Source of the DNA: Symsagittifera roscoffensis
Lineage: Eukaryota; Xenacoelomorpha; Acoela; Convolutidae
Direction: 5' to 3'
Assembly (NCBI RefSeq): GCF_963678635.1
Contig: NC_087062.1
Location: forward strand, 28,172,833 to 28,236,832
Length of the DNA: 64,000 nucleotides
Both the position numbers and the translations under genes were made by a program. This document shows, one piece after another, positions 1 to 12,995 of this stretch. The notes under the pieces were generated by a model. It searched no databases, was not told where the DNA came from, and worked only from the letters and a program-made list of their open reading frames with translations. The stretch's first letter is position 1. Every line of letters begins with the position of its first letter.

Positions 1-3000
1 TTCTAAAAGAGTGAAAGTCATGGTCAAATGTTGACAAACGTGAAGTTTCCGACAATTTTGAAAACATTTTAACTTTTTTGGAGTATTTTTGAGGACATAC
101 GCCATTTTTGACAATTATATTTTTTGACACAATTTTAACACAATTTTTTTTACACAATTTTTTCTTTAAAAATGAGGAAGAACTTTGTTTTCTATTGAAC
201 CTCAATTTTTTCACATAAAATCACAAATAATCATCGGATTGGGTTGAATGGTATACTAAATTTTAAAAAAATGATTAAAGACTAAAAAAAATTTATAAAA
301 AAAATTGTCAATTTTTTTGAGGTCAACCAAATGGATTATCCGAGCTCTCACAAAGTACTATAGAGACCATTTACTGGCCGAATAATCTCCGGAAATAATC
401 TCCGCGCTTTTCCATCTCATAATTAGTAATTATTGAAACATTTTAAGATCAATCGGCCAAAAATAAAGGTCTTAAATTAGCATTTTGGGTCGGCAGGAAA
501 TCCGCACCCAATAAATCCGCTATTGCGGCCACCCTTGTTTAAATTTAAGATCCGAACATTTTAAACTCATTTTCATTTTAATTTGTATAAAGACAAGCGA
601 CTGGTTTTATACAGATGAAAATGAAAATGAATTTGATATGTTCTGATCTCAAATTTAATATTGTTGGAAACATTTAAGCCATAAATTACAAATTTTTTGT
701 TTTTGATTAGAGCCGTTGTTAAATCGGCCTCTATCAATTCAAAAGAAAACTGGATCTGTTTAAAAACTTATCCTTGTTAAACCAACACTTCAAGTTCAAT
801 TTCTAAGTACGCTTTTGCTCTTGCGATCCATTGACCTTAAATAATCTCTTTAATTTTACTGCTTCAAAGCATAGATATATTGGCAATTTTCATATTCAAC
901 CATCAGTAGTTGGATTGGAAAATATCCCGACTTTGACATCCATCTAGCATGTCAAAGCCAGAATCAAATTGTATGGTCAACATCGGAAACAAGTGGGCCT
1001 CGAAAGTCGCAAGCTGGGTCTCAAATTTTTGAACTTACCAAATTTGGCTCGCGAACGTTTGAAATAAAATAGCTCGGGACCCCATGCCCTCCTCGGAACT
1101 CGAATTTCTCACCTACGAATGAATCTGAACGCTGGCAATTGTTTTGCCGGATTCATCTTTGACAGATCAAACATTTTGACAGATCAAACCTCTTTGACAG
1201 ATCGTACATTTTTCTAAAGGCAATAATCACTTTCTTGATCCTGTTTTATTTTCAGGTATTTGAAATTTCAAGGGGTTAAATAATTTTGTCGAATAGGGGG
1301 ACAAGTTGCTTATATTTCCTTCCTCTCCTTCGCTCCAATGAGTAACGTTTTAGAAAATTAAATCATCTGCTTTATTGAATGCGCTTCAATGGGCTCAACT
1401 GATAATTGATGTCTTTCATCGTCAAAGGCTTCCACATGATGCGAGAAATAATTGCTCAATGGCTTCATTTAACGTTTAAAATATCATCATCATCATCATC
1501 ATCATCTTGGAAATTTACAATCATTATATTATTACTTATTGTTAATATGCTGTTTTTATTAATCATTTGAAAATAAAAATTAGAATAAGGCACGCCTCTC
1601 TCTGTTGGATTTTTTTTTGTAATTGCCCATTTTTCATATTTTTGATTCTAAAACCAAATTTGTTTAAAGTAACCAGAAAGGAGAAATCATTTTTAAGTTA
1701 GGCTAGCCATCTTTTTTATGCTTAACCGTCAGTTTGCTATACGGGTAGATAATCATACCAGACATGAAAGCGAGTTTTTTATTCTAATTGTGATAGCTGA
1801 CAAAAAAATCAAAAAATTTTTTTTCGTAGTTCAATCGCATTTTTGACTTTGTAAAATTATTACCAGGAAAATTGTACAAGGGAATACTTTATGGGCGCTG
1901 GTACATTCAGACAATAAGCTTAACTTTTATGATGCTGTAGATAATTTCTTGTTCCATTTACAAGACGAAAGATACACAATTTCTGTTTCTCTTTGCAGTG
2001 GGTTTTGAGGAAGAAGAAATAAAACAATAAACTTTTTGCTTTGGCCGATCGGGGTGCTGGACACCAGTCTTGATTATACTTGGGGACCCGACCCAGGTGT
2101 TCTGTTTTCTTTTCCAAATTATTTTCCCCTTTTTGTTTGTTTCTGTAGCAGAGGTGCTCATACTCTACAAAACTGGGCACTTTTCACTACCGTCCCATTT
2201 GTAAGATGTATTGGTCAGCCTAAAATGCAATTGTTGCTCGTTGATGCTCAAGAAAAATAAAATTATCTGATGTTCTAAATTTTTTTACAGCTGCAAAGCA
2301 GTATCACAGCGAATTTTTGTTTTACAGCTTGTTAAAAAAATGATTCTTTTAATAGGTTTTTTCAACGCAATTTTACAAAAAAAAATGAAACATGACCTTT
2401 TCGCCAATCCGAGCGTTCGACTCACTTTCGTTCTTATGATCTTTCCAATCATACAGAGATGCCACTTGGGCTCTCTTTTCAAGTCAGTTCAGACTCGCCC
2501 ACCAATTTTAAAACCAACATTTGTTGACAATCTGAAATTGAAAATCGACTTTTAAGATACTTTATAACTGACGCATTTGGCTGTATAATTAGATAAATTT
2601 CGCACAGATTTCACAGGAAAAGTAGCTCAATAAATTTTTTTTCGGAAAAGTCACAGCAGATTTCAAAGGAAGTGTTTTGCACAGAATCAATTGGTAAGCT
2701 AACTGAATTTCACTTTTATTCTTCTTCTTTTCTGATCTAAATTGTAGTAACTTTCTCTGGTACCTGTTTTATAATCCTACTATCTAAGCACGGCCTCATT
2801 AGCGCCCACAATTGTGTTGAATTAACTTTTACTTTTTTGCAAACCCTAGAAGTTTGTACAGACCGGGATAGTTCAGGTAGCTCTTTATTTTAAAAAGAAA
2901 GCTAAGACAAGGCGAGCTGAAAATGTAATTTTTTTAGCCTATTTGCCACTGAAAGCTCCGACTACAATTTTGGGCTTCTGCAGTAACTTTTCTAAATTAC

Positions 3001-3299
3001 ACATAAAGTTGTACAAAAATGAATTTTTCAATTTTTTTAGTATTTCAATTTGACACCACACTCAATTTAAATTGCGAAGTGATACCAGTGAGATAAAAAC
3101 AGGCCATAAACAAACTCTCAAACAATAAAGGGAATCCGCGCTCCAAATTTTGGCGGAATCACCTTTTAACGTAAGAACTGTCGACACAATAGTTCTATCG
3201 CGGAATCCGCTACGAGCGAAAACAGCAACTTGATACAAATTTTGCATTTATAAGTGGATTCCACAAATTTAAAGAGATAACGCAATATTGCTTACAGAT
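1..3299. other. gene-free 5' stretch
   Basis: AT-rich sequence with only short open frames on both strands and no recognisable protein. It holds an (ATC)n microsatellite near 1483-1506 and a short tandem of a GACAGATCAAAC-type motif near 1160-1205. No exon of the downstream channel gene could be supported here, though an upstream 5' UTR exon cannot be excluded. Confidence 0.6.
1483..1506. repeat. (ATC)n microsatellite
   Basis: About eight uninterrupted ATC units in otherwise AT-rich non-coding sequence. Confidence 0.9.
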
Positions 3300-3339
3300 T
3301 GCAAATTCTGCGACAGCGCAACCCGGGTCGAGATCCCGC

Positions 3340-3562
3340 TCAAAAACCGCTCAAGATTTGAGCGGTTTGAGCGGTTTTCCAGCAAGATTTGAGCGGTTTG
3401 AGCGGTTTGGGCGGTTTGGGCGGTTTTTTTGGAAAAACCGCTCAAACCGCTCAAATCTTGCTTAAAAAACCGCTCAAAAACCGCTCATTTCTTGCGGTGA
3501 TTTTTGAACGGTTTTTCAAGCAAGATTTGAGCGGTTTTTGAGCGGTTTTTGAGCGGTCTTCC
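3340..3562. repeat. GAGCGGTTT minisatellite with inverted blocks
   Basis: Reiterated 9-10 nt units of the type GAGCGGTTT, preceded by CAAGATTT. A block in one orientation (about 3350-3430) is followed by its reverse complement (AAACCGCTC, about 3435-3490) and then by the first orientation again (about 3505-3562). The blocks are mutually complementary and could fold into long hairpins. A second array of the same units flanks the tRNA-like sequence on its other side. Confidence 0.85.
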
Positions 3563-3810
3563 CGGGTCGAGGTCCCAGACTCATGTCCATACTTTCGCTT
3601 GGAGCTTAAATAAAGTAATTTATGTAGGGGCGGATTTAGGGGGGGGGGCAGTGGGGGGGCGCGGACGTTTTCCTTCAGGTAACTGGATTAAGCTAAATGA
3701 TAAACTAATGAAACTTTAAAATACAAAACGCTACAGATGGTTGTATAAAAACAAAATCGTATTCTTCCCATGTAATTTATATTGGCTTCGCTGCGCGACA
3801 TTAATTTCAA

Positions 3811-3883
3811 GGCAGCATGGCATAACGGATAAGGCGTCTGACTTCTAATCAGAAGATTGGGGGTTCGAATCCCTCTGTGGTCG
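3811..3883 (+). tRNA. tRNA-Arg(TCT)-like sequence, possibly a pseudogene
   Basis: A 73-nt cloverleaf-like sequence. The anticodon stem TCTGA/TCAGA is perfect and encloses a 7-nt loop whose middle triplet is TCT (Arg, reads AGA). The T arm has the standard TTCGAAT loop on a good 5-bp stem, and the D arm carries the GGATAAGG core. One mismatch in the acceptor stem (A4 x G) and one in the D stem (A x G) weaken it, so it may be a retired copy or the head of a SINE rather than an active gene. It sits between two GAGCGG-type repeat arrays. A tRNA covariance-model score would decide. Confidence 0.6.
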
Positions 3884-3895
3884 AATTTTTATTAT

Positions 3896-4075
3896 TAAAT
3901 CTTGCGCGGTTTTTTTAGATAAACCGCTCAAAACCGTTCAAATCTTGCGCGGTTTTTCAGCGGTTTTTTTAGATAAACCGTTCAAAAACCGCTCAAACCG
4001 CTCATTTTGAAGCAAGATTTTGAGCGTAATTGTCTAAAAAAACCGCTCAAACCGCTCAAATCTTGCTTCAAATTA
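3896..4075. repeat. second GAGCGGTTT-type minisatellite block
   Basis: The same CAAGATTTGAGCGG / AAACCGCTCAAA units as at 3340-3562, again in both orientations, immediately downstream of the tRNA-Arg-like sequence. Confidence 0.8.
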
Positions 4076-4079
4076 GGTG

Positions 4080-6090
4080 AAAAATCTCGACTCGGGAATT
4101 CATTACAGGCATATTTTGTTTATTGTGGATTCCACAAACTGTTTTAAGTTCAGCATTTTTTTTCCGGATACAGCAACTTTGAGCAACCCAGAAATGCTCA
4201 AAATTGCTTTATTCTGTATTGTTTTACATAAACTTATTCCTATTTCTAGGAATAAATTTTTTTGATTTTGAACTCATCATTTTGATATCTTTCAGATGCT
4301 CAAAAAAAATGCTAAAAAAAATTTTAAGAAATAATTGAAATTGGTCTGATTACATAATCCCCCGATTCGTTTTTCAAAATTCGGAAAAAAACTTTATACA
4401 CAAATTAAAGGATATCCAAAATTAAAAGACATGAGTGAATAAATAATAATACTTTCACCTAAGTATTTTTTAGTTTGTTTCAAGTTAAAAATTGATCTAA
4501 TCAAAACCAAAACAAAGTGCTCTAAAAACCAACAATTTGAGAGAAAACTGCTAAGTTTGAGATACCAATCTTTTGCTTCACTAAATAACAGGAACAAAAA
4601 AGTACAAAGTAGTGACAGATTGTTTGTTCAAGATTTGCTTTTATCATTCAAGCTTCGGTTCTTTACATGAGGGCGGTTTTTGACAGAGCTCAAAATAGTT
4701 TAAATAAATTTTGTGACACCATTTTTTGATGAATGCTGGGCAATTTTGGATTGTAACTGGCCGATTTTTTTTAACAACCAACGTGAAAGCAACAATTTAA
4801 TCCAGTTGAACCAAATTGAGGCGAGATACGCAAAATGGATTTCCAAATTTGTTCCAAATTTTTTTTAAAGTTGAACAATTCTTAGATTTTAGACGTTTTC
4901 CCCTGCTACACGCAATAATCGAAGTTTTGTTGTGATGCAACCAATTTCGCTAAAGACTCATGATTTTCAGCTAAAACTTTTTATAAAAAATAATAATTGA
5001 AATACAAAAAAGTATTTCAACTGCAGTTTTTACGCCGACGGCATTGATTACGGCGATGCAACCAATGTTTTTTTATCAAATTGTTTGAGAAAAAAAACAA
5101 AAAATTGAGAACTTGAAACTGAAAAGTTAGACGGAGACTCCATTTTTCGAGCAGAGCAGTCAAAATATTGTTTTCTAAATAATCAAAAACAAATGAAAAG
5201 CATAAGGCATCCCTGTAAAAATCCCATCATTTTATTAAAATGTTTTCAGGCGTTTGCCAAAGTTTTATTTATCAAAGTGTTAATACCTCGAAACAGAAAC
5301 CAGAATCGCGAAACTTCAAAAAAGTCAAAAGCTTTAAAAAATGCTTTAAGTTTTGTTAACCCTTTCAAAAGTTCAGCTATAGCGCAACAAAATTAGGTCT
5401 GGATAGTGATTCGGAAAACTAGAAAGAATTAAGAGTACCTGCCTAATTATGTATTAGTTAGTTTCGAGAGAAACTTTGATCTAACCAAAACCAAAACAAG
5501 TGCTTTAAAAATAAAAAAATTCAGAAAAAAAACTATTTTTGTTTCTCATTGAAATATAAAAGGCTCACTGCAACTGACCTTTATTGATAGTGAGGCTCTC
5601 GTGTAGCTCAACAAAATTTAAGAAGATATAACCTTCAAACCTCCAAAACAGTGTATAAATTATTTTATTTTCTTTAATAGACAAAATGTTAGTTTTTGTT
5701 ATGCCCGCCTTAAAGTTTGTTGGGCAACATAAGAGTCTTCATTCGATATAATAATTTTAGTGTAACTTTTGATTGGCCAAAAAAACCAAAAATTTCTGTT
5801 TTTGGGGTAAATTTTTTGGGCACGAATTTCTCAAATCACATTGCACCAAATTAAATTTACTAAAAATCTTCATCAATTTTCACCTTAAGTCAACCCAATT
5901 GGAGAAAATTGCGTTTATTTTTCAAATTTAATGCAAACTTTCCGGATAACTTAATTCACGGTAGAGCTGAAAAGGTAAAATTAAGTAAAGGTCAATTAAA
6001 TCAGGTAATTTTTTCAAAATATTTTGAAATGCGCCGTCACTTCCTCGAGAAAAACCATAATCTGCCCTTGGTCAGTTAAAAAAATGTTTT
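4080..6090. other. gene-free stretch
   Basis: AT-rich, poly(A)/poly(T)-rich sequence. Only short random-looking frames; no recognisable gene, RNA or mobile element. Confidence 0.55.
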
Positions 6091-6095
6091 ATTGT

Positions 6096-6353
6096 TCCGA
6101 CTTTAAGAACGAAAGTAACGGAATATCTGTGATTGGTTGGTTTTTTTCTTCAGACAAATTTCAACTTGTTAACTAGCTATTTTTGGCGGAGTTTTTTAAA
6201 TATCATTGAAAAGGTATTGTTGTCTTGAGCTTGAAATTCAAAAAATATTTATTGTTTTTTCCATTTATTTTTTTCATGGTATGACTGCTTCTTAGACCTT
6301 AAAAGGCAGTCGGAACATTCAGGGCTTCGCCCTATTACGAGCAGTCTTGTTTT
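6096..6353 (-). mobile_element. family A repeat, internally deleted copy
   Basis: Begins with the GTTCCGACTT... end and finishes with the GTCGGAACATTCAGGGCTTCGCCCT... end ending GCAGTCTTGTT. These are the two ends of the family A element whose fuller copies lie at 24.8, 30.5 and 32.3 kb. The central segment with the GCGCGA hairpin is missing, so the copy is about half length. No coding capacity. Confidence 0.8.
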
Positions 6354-6359
6354 CGTTTC

Positions 6360-9300
6360 GTTTAATTTTGATTCAATTTTGATATGCCAATAATAACAAT
6401 TTCTCTTTCATGATTTTGATGAAATTTATCGAGTATTCAAGATGGCATTGTTGGTAATGTTCCGGTTCAATGGACGCTGAAATTTGCTGTCTTAAGTGCA
6501 AATTGTCTCATATTACCTTCTTTGCTTACAGTATTTTGACAGATGTTTTGAGCAGAGTCCATGATACAGAATAAGTTGTTCAGTGCAAAATATGTTTTTT
6601 GTGACATTTTTATTGGTAGACAAGCATTATGAAATATTGAAATATTTTCGGGGCGTCCTTGAAGAGGCGCGGATAAAAAATTGAAAGGAGTTTTCATAGG
6701 AGTTACCTATGAGTTTCATTTGTGGAACTTCAACAAAATTTGGTCACACTGAAAACTCAAATTAATGACGATTATATTACTTCCATTGTAATTTCACGTT
6801 GTTTATTTTAATTAGCTTTTGTTCTGCATGTTTCAACCTAATTTTATTGTCTAAAAAGTTCTGACAATTAACTAATCGGCCAACTTCACCATTTTGTGCA
6901 ATTATAGTCGGGTATCAACTAGAAATTTCGAGAAAAAAATTTTTTTTTCCCCTAACCTTTCAATTTTTATTTTTAAGTCTTGGTTGTCCGAACATTCTTG
7001 GTGTCTTCACTCAGCAACCGGTCATCTTTTAATTCAGAATTTTCAAAGCGATTTGTTCATTTTTACTTTCCTAAAAAGGCTGAAATTTAACATCTGTTTT
7101 ACACTCAAATAAAACTCTATATCCAGCTCCGTAAAGCTCAGCTTGACTATCGAAATATCTTACAAATACAAGATTACAAGAACTTTCAGAGTTTTAATTT
7201 TGGCTTGAGGAAGAACTGTGAAAGCATAAACAATTCACTTAAGGAAAACAATTCAGAAGTTTCGTTAGCTTAACTAGCAATATGTTATTACTAGGAATGT
7301 TTCAAATTCTAACCACAGGGTTGTTTAGTCTGTCAGCATAAAAACTTCAGCTTCAGGTGAAAACTGTTCGGTTGAAGCCTGTAAATTATGATATGATCTT
7401 GTCGCTTGTCAAACTTCGACTGAATAAATGTATTTACCTTAACAATTTAATATAAATTGTTTGAAATCCACAAAGATTAAATTTCGGTGATTAGAAAAAT
7501 CCGGCTAGTGTTAAGTGATCGGGCCAACTGCCTTCAGTTTAACACTCCAGACGAATTTCAAGAATCAAACTTATTATTTTGTATTAGCGGAAATGCAGAT
7601 AGGAAAACATAAAACTGCAGGCGTGCAAGTCTGACTTTTCTAGCCTGATTGGAGCTCCGAATGATTCAGATTAGCAGGAGCATTTTGACAAGGATTTATT
7701 TTGGCCACAGCTTCAGTATTAGCTTATAAATATGACATTTCTTGCCTTCAGTTCATCACCAGGTATTTAACTTAACAAATCTATGTTTTTAGTGACTTTC
7801 TGGAGGGCTTATTACGTCTTAGTGCAGATGTTCTAATTTTCCAGACGGATTTAATTTCTACATTTTAATTTTCATGATGGATACGACATGACCATCTAAC
7901 TCAATCTAGAGCAATTTTTTTTTGTTTAAATTGACGTAGAAACTGAAATCTTTAAAATAATGTCGCATTGTTCGCAGATTGGGTTATTTCCTCAAAAAAG
8001 GCTCAGAAATATTCAGAAGATTAACCAAAACTATTTTCCGAGCTCTCTGAAAACACTATGAAGACTTAATTTTTTCGAACTAATCAAAACTAAGTGCCAC
8101 AGGTCAATGGTTGAGGAAAAACTCCAAAACTGTCTTTTTCGAGTCTTTCTGGAAAAAATTTCACAAATGAATTGCATTTTTTTTCGAGCATGCTCTCATT
8201 CAAATTATGTCAAGAAATAGCACTCTCTTAAGTAGGTCATCTCACTTGTAAAAATTGTCATCAAAAATTGTCAGCATAGATTTATGTCAAATATTTATTT
8301 TCAGATATTTAAAAGATTTTGGTTTGAGTGTTTATGAAGGGAAGCTTTACACCAAAATGAAGGGAGGCTCCAACTATTTTATACACAAATTTGTTTACCA
8401 CAAATGAATTTAAGATGGGATTGAGTAGAAATCAGACTTCAAAACCCTTCCGAATAAAACTCGAGCTGCTGTGAAATTTTTCAAAAAAAATACCTGAAAT
8501 CGAAAAAATGCTCTGAAAAATTTGGCTTTTGGCAATTTCCTCTTTCTCATTACCTTTCTCTGTCTCTGACCGGAAATGGATTGGAATCGATTTTCTACAG
8601 ATAATGTAGCAGAAAGAATAGAAAAAAAAATAATTTGAATCTAGTTTAAAATTATAAATTTTGAAACAAAAATGTAGCTTAAAAATAAATTTAAATTCAT
8701 TCTAAATCAATTTGTATCCTTTCTGTGGTTTTACTTTCCTACAAGTTTTAGTAACAAAAAAGTTGACTTGAATCGATTTAAGTAGATTTTTAATGATTTT
8801 TTGTATACTAATTTTATACAGATTAGATACAGGTTGTATTCAGACTTTCTAGGTTATCAAACAAAATCTTTAAGTTTTGAATTAAAACTTTTTGTTGTGA
8901 TTTTTTTACTACAAAAAATTACGAGGATAACTAAGATCTAAACTTTCTGCTTTGAAAATGAACTTTTCTAGTTTGAGTTTTTAATAATATGATATTTGCG
9001 AAACAAGTTGATATTATAAAACGACATTGAACATTTTGGCGAAGTTTTACTTCGCATTACCGCGCAAAGTCTTAGTTTTGCACAATTTCAAAATGAAATC
9101 CCTTAAACGCAAAAGTTGGCGATGAAAAACTCTCCAGTTCTGATTGAGACTTTCTGCTGGAGACTGTCTGCAGCTCTGATAGAGACTTCTCGAGCACACA
9201 TATTTTCTCATGCTTCGCAACAAAATGATTAGTTAAGCTAAATTAGTTTTGTTGAGATTTTGATGATTTTCACTCCCTTGCGAAAATCCATCTAAATCCA

Positions 9301-12016
9301 TTTTGTAAGCAATGAATAAAAAATCAATTTTATCGATTTCAATCTCAACTTTGTCAGTGCGGCTAGATTATAAAAATGATTTTTAACAGCCGCGCCTTTA
9401 CAACCGTGCCTTTAGCCGAAAGTAAGCAGGAGCTTTGAATTTTTCAAATATTACCAAAATCAGCGAATTCAAATATCGCCCGTAGAAGCCAGATCGAATT
9501 GCGCTATATATTTAACTTTTGTTTCGTGGTAAAACTTTGTGTTCAGATGAACCAAAATGTGGCGAGACATGTCACGTTTACTGATTGTTAGAAAATTATA
9601 ACCAAGAATAAGATATCTTTAGGCTGTTTTAACTTATTTGTAAAAAAAATTATAACATATTATAACTATTTTAAAGAATTTTTCTACAAAAGTTACACTC
9701 TATTTTGAATTCTTGAAACAATTTGTATTATGATGGGTTCCTAAAACTCTAAGTTTAGAGCTTATACTTAATGATAACTCTTTTAAAGGTAAAATTATTA
9801 TTGTATTTCACTCGATTATTTTCTCTTTTTACTGAGTGTGGGCTAGCACGCTTTGAATGTTGCAGATCTTCTCTGTTTCTTTTTGGAGCAACCTGTTTGT
9901 TGTGTAATTGTCAAAAAATTTCATTTTGTCTCTTCAATCAAAATTTACTATCAGTCATTTCGTTTCGTGCATGACAAATGTTTCAGTGGACGAATCTTTC
10001 CGTGCTTCGTTTTAAATTCCAACTAGACTGAGATTTTGTAAATCTGAAGGAAGCAATTTTGGCCATGAATACATCAGACTCTGTCAATCTTGCGGTTTGA
10101 AAGTGGGAAGGACCTGTTTGTTTGTTGATTGCGGGGATTAGACTTGAATGGATTGGTCTCAATCTTGTTGATTGGATGTTTATTTTACCAGTTTTACTCC
10201 ACTTTATTTTGTTGTTGTTGTGTTTTTCATAATTTTCCCTCTCGTATTGATTTGCGCGTCTCCTCTTCCGTGCTCTTCGTAACGATACAGATTTTTGCAG
10301 CTTTGATTAGAGCAAGGCTCAATTTTTAATGGATTCATGGCAAAATTTAACCATCAACTGTTTTCTTAATAACCCTTTCTTAATCTCAAATGAGGTTGTG
10401 TACCATCTATTTATGATTATACCTTTCAAAAGTATCTAAGTTTCTCAACGCATATAAATGAACCTGAAGGTAAGCACGGCGTCAATAACTCGCACTTGAA
10501 ATAATTCTGTGTTAGCCAAGCGAGATGCTCTGATTTTTACGTCTGTCTGAAAATTAGTTGTTCAAACTATCATTGGAAGAGTTAATTACATGGTCTATGC
10601 ACTGGTACTTTTTCCCAATTGCTCATTTTGTTCTATCTTTCTATACATCCATAATTCATGTCTTATCTTCTTTTTCCTGCTGATAAAAAGGATAATTTTC
10701 ACATCATTTTGTTATCCCCAATATTCCCAAAACGAATCGAATCAGTAAAAAAGTAGAGAAAATATCAAATCTTATTTTTATCATTACATTGTAAAAAATA
10801 TTTTGAGTAATTAGGCCTTTTAGAAAGTTTAATTCCTATGTGCTGAGTTAAAAAAAATAAGAATTTTTCAATTTGAATTTTCTTTTTTCTAGATATCTTT
10901 TTCTTTTTTTTTCACTTAACCGTTGCGTGTCACTAAATTTTCGAATTGCGCCTTTTCATGCGCTCTTCGCTCTCTGAAAAAAATCAGTGTATTTTTTAGA
11001 AGGAGGAAACCTTACCCATTTCTATTCAGTATCCAGCCAACGCCGCTAATACTTCAAAAAACGTACTTGAAAACATACCATTGTGTTGCTGCATCTCATT
11101 TTAATAGTAAACTGAAAAAGTAACTTCTTTTTTTGTTCCTTTAAAATGATGTTCAGTTGCCTCATTTATTTTAATCTCGGATTTTCCGCAGTTTAATTTG
11201 ATGCATTACGAAATATACAATTTTGATTTTGATTTTAATTTAAGTTCTCTGACTTATAAAAGAAGCAAAAAGTATGCTCAAATTTTGGATTTAGTTGGAA
11301 TATTAGCTTTACTGTGGTAGCTTGATTGTTTGCATATGTTAAAGAATAATATCAAAAATTTGCGCTTAAATTTTTTCGGTTTCTTTTTCAGTCTTCGTTT
11401 TAAGGAAGAAAAGTTTGGCATTGTGAACCTTCGTAATGAAAGCCAGAGAACTTCCATCACGAAATGCTCAAATAATTAAGTTATAAACTTTGATTTTTAA
11501 GTCCATAACCATCAGAGTTGGTTTCAAATTGGAATTTCTAGTTGAAAAGCGTCTATTTTTCTATTTGTTTTTTATTGCTTCGAATTTTTCTGCGAAGTTC
11601 TTTGGTTACCTTTTATTTAGTTTCACTGGACAGAGAAAAAGGTATAGTATTTCGTTTTTTTTTGCTGTTCTTAAGATTTAGAAGGCTGCCTTGATTTGCT
11701 ATCCATCATTTATAGCCTATTTTTGTTTTGGCTTACTTTGAAATTTATTGGCGCTCTCTTTGTTGTTTAGCAGCATCATGCCACCAGCACCTCATCTGCA
11801 AACAATCTTATTCTTGCCAGTGCACTCTGCAACTTACTCCTATCATACCATGCTTAGTATTTAATATACTATGCCATCTTCATCTTCTAACCAGCTGCCA
11901 AAAGGGAAAGTACAAGACACAATTATCCGACAGCTTTTAAAGCAGACAAATTTGAAATACAGACTGTGACAATCAATAAGCATTTATTTATGATTTTTTT
12001 GATAAATAGTCCTTCC

Positions 12017-12048
<32 letters not shown>

Positions 12049-12577
12049 CAATTTTCCGGAAATTCCACATTTTTATTAAAGTTTAAAATATTCATTGATG
12101 ATTACACACTTAATTTGGTCAGTTTCAGACCGAAATTTGTTGACTCTGCAAATATGGTTCATTTTTGAAAAAAAAACTTCCTGGTTGATCTTTAAAAATG
12201 TTTGCTTTCAAATATGTCTGCTTTTAGACTGAAATCAAAGATAGCATAGAGAGATTGCAAAGTAAACAAAGCTGAAACGAAAAGCGCAACCGAAATTATC
12301 GTCGCATCTTTTTCCTAATTTGCTTTTACATCCGCGGTAAAAAATCTTCTTTATTTTCAACCAATTTTTTTTTCTTACTTTACCAAAAAAGAAACCAAAC
12401 AAAACAAAACAGCGGCTAAAAACATATTTTTTTTCAAAAGGTTGTGGCTGCAATTACAAGCAACTCTGAATAAGTTTCTAACTTCATCTGAAAACAATTC
12501 TAAAAAATTAAAATGCGATAAACGAGAACTAAAATAGTGTTTATTCAACGCCAATTAAGAAGCTTGCCCATTTTTTC
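6360..12577. other. gene-free stretch upstream of the channel gene
   Basis: No protein-like frame or RNA gene recognised. A (TA)n run lies at about 12018-12041. A slightly more GC-rich patch at about 11760-11900 follows a TTTAG and has short open frames, but matches no known protein. It could be a 5' UTR exon of the channel gene; this is speculation. Confidence 0.5.
12018..12041. repeat. (TA)n microsatellite
   Basis: About twelve TA units followed by a T-run, about 600 bp upstream of the first coding exon. Confidence 0.9.
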
Positions 12578-12625
12578 TAAGTAAAAGAAGTTTATCCACG
12601 ATTCAAAGCGGAACTAATTTGTACG

Positions 12626-12995
12626 ATGTCCATCAACGACATTTATGAGTCGTCGAATCCAATAACAGGTGATTTGAAGCCTCCAATAATCCGACCGCCA
12701 TCTTTATCAGCTTTATTTCGCACGGCAAGCAACAATTTTCGCCAGAAATTAGGAATGGAATGCTTGGAAGAAAAAGCAGGAAATGACCAGAATAACAAAA
12801 AGTCGTTTCAACTCGGGACATGCGTGAACGAAGACGAGGATGGGGAGGGAATGGAAGGAATCGATTCGGATGGCAGTGAGTCATCGGCAGACAGTTATGA
12901 GTCACAGGAGAGACCACACCCTAATTTGAATTACAAGAGTCTCTATGTGTTCCATCAGACGACTCCACCTAGAAACATCGCCATCAAGATGGTTG
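12626..12995 (+). CDS. Cav3 exon 1: N-terminus up to IS1
   Basis: Encodes residues 1-123. The cytoplasmic N-terminus is hydrophilic, with an acidic Glu/Asp/Ser patch around residues 71-92, and ends in a family-typical pre-S1 segment ([17 protein letters not shown]) that aligns with FFYLSQDSRPRSWCLRTV of vertebrate Cav3. The ATG at 12626 is the first in its frame after the in-frame TAA at 12578. The donor is GTTG|GTAAAA. The N-terminus is somewhat longer than in vertebrate Cav3. An acceptor (TTCTAAG) at about 12580 would allow an upstream exon, so the start is probable rather than certain. Confidence 0.85.

Noticed and set aside
11728-11940. Less AT-rich patch as a first coding exon of Cav3
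   Set aside because: No frame connects in phase to exon 1 with family-like sequence; exon 1 already has a plausible start.
12633-12917. 94-codon open frame on the minus strand over Cav3 exon 1
   Set aside because: Shadow of the coding exon on the other strand; no homology.
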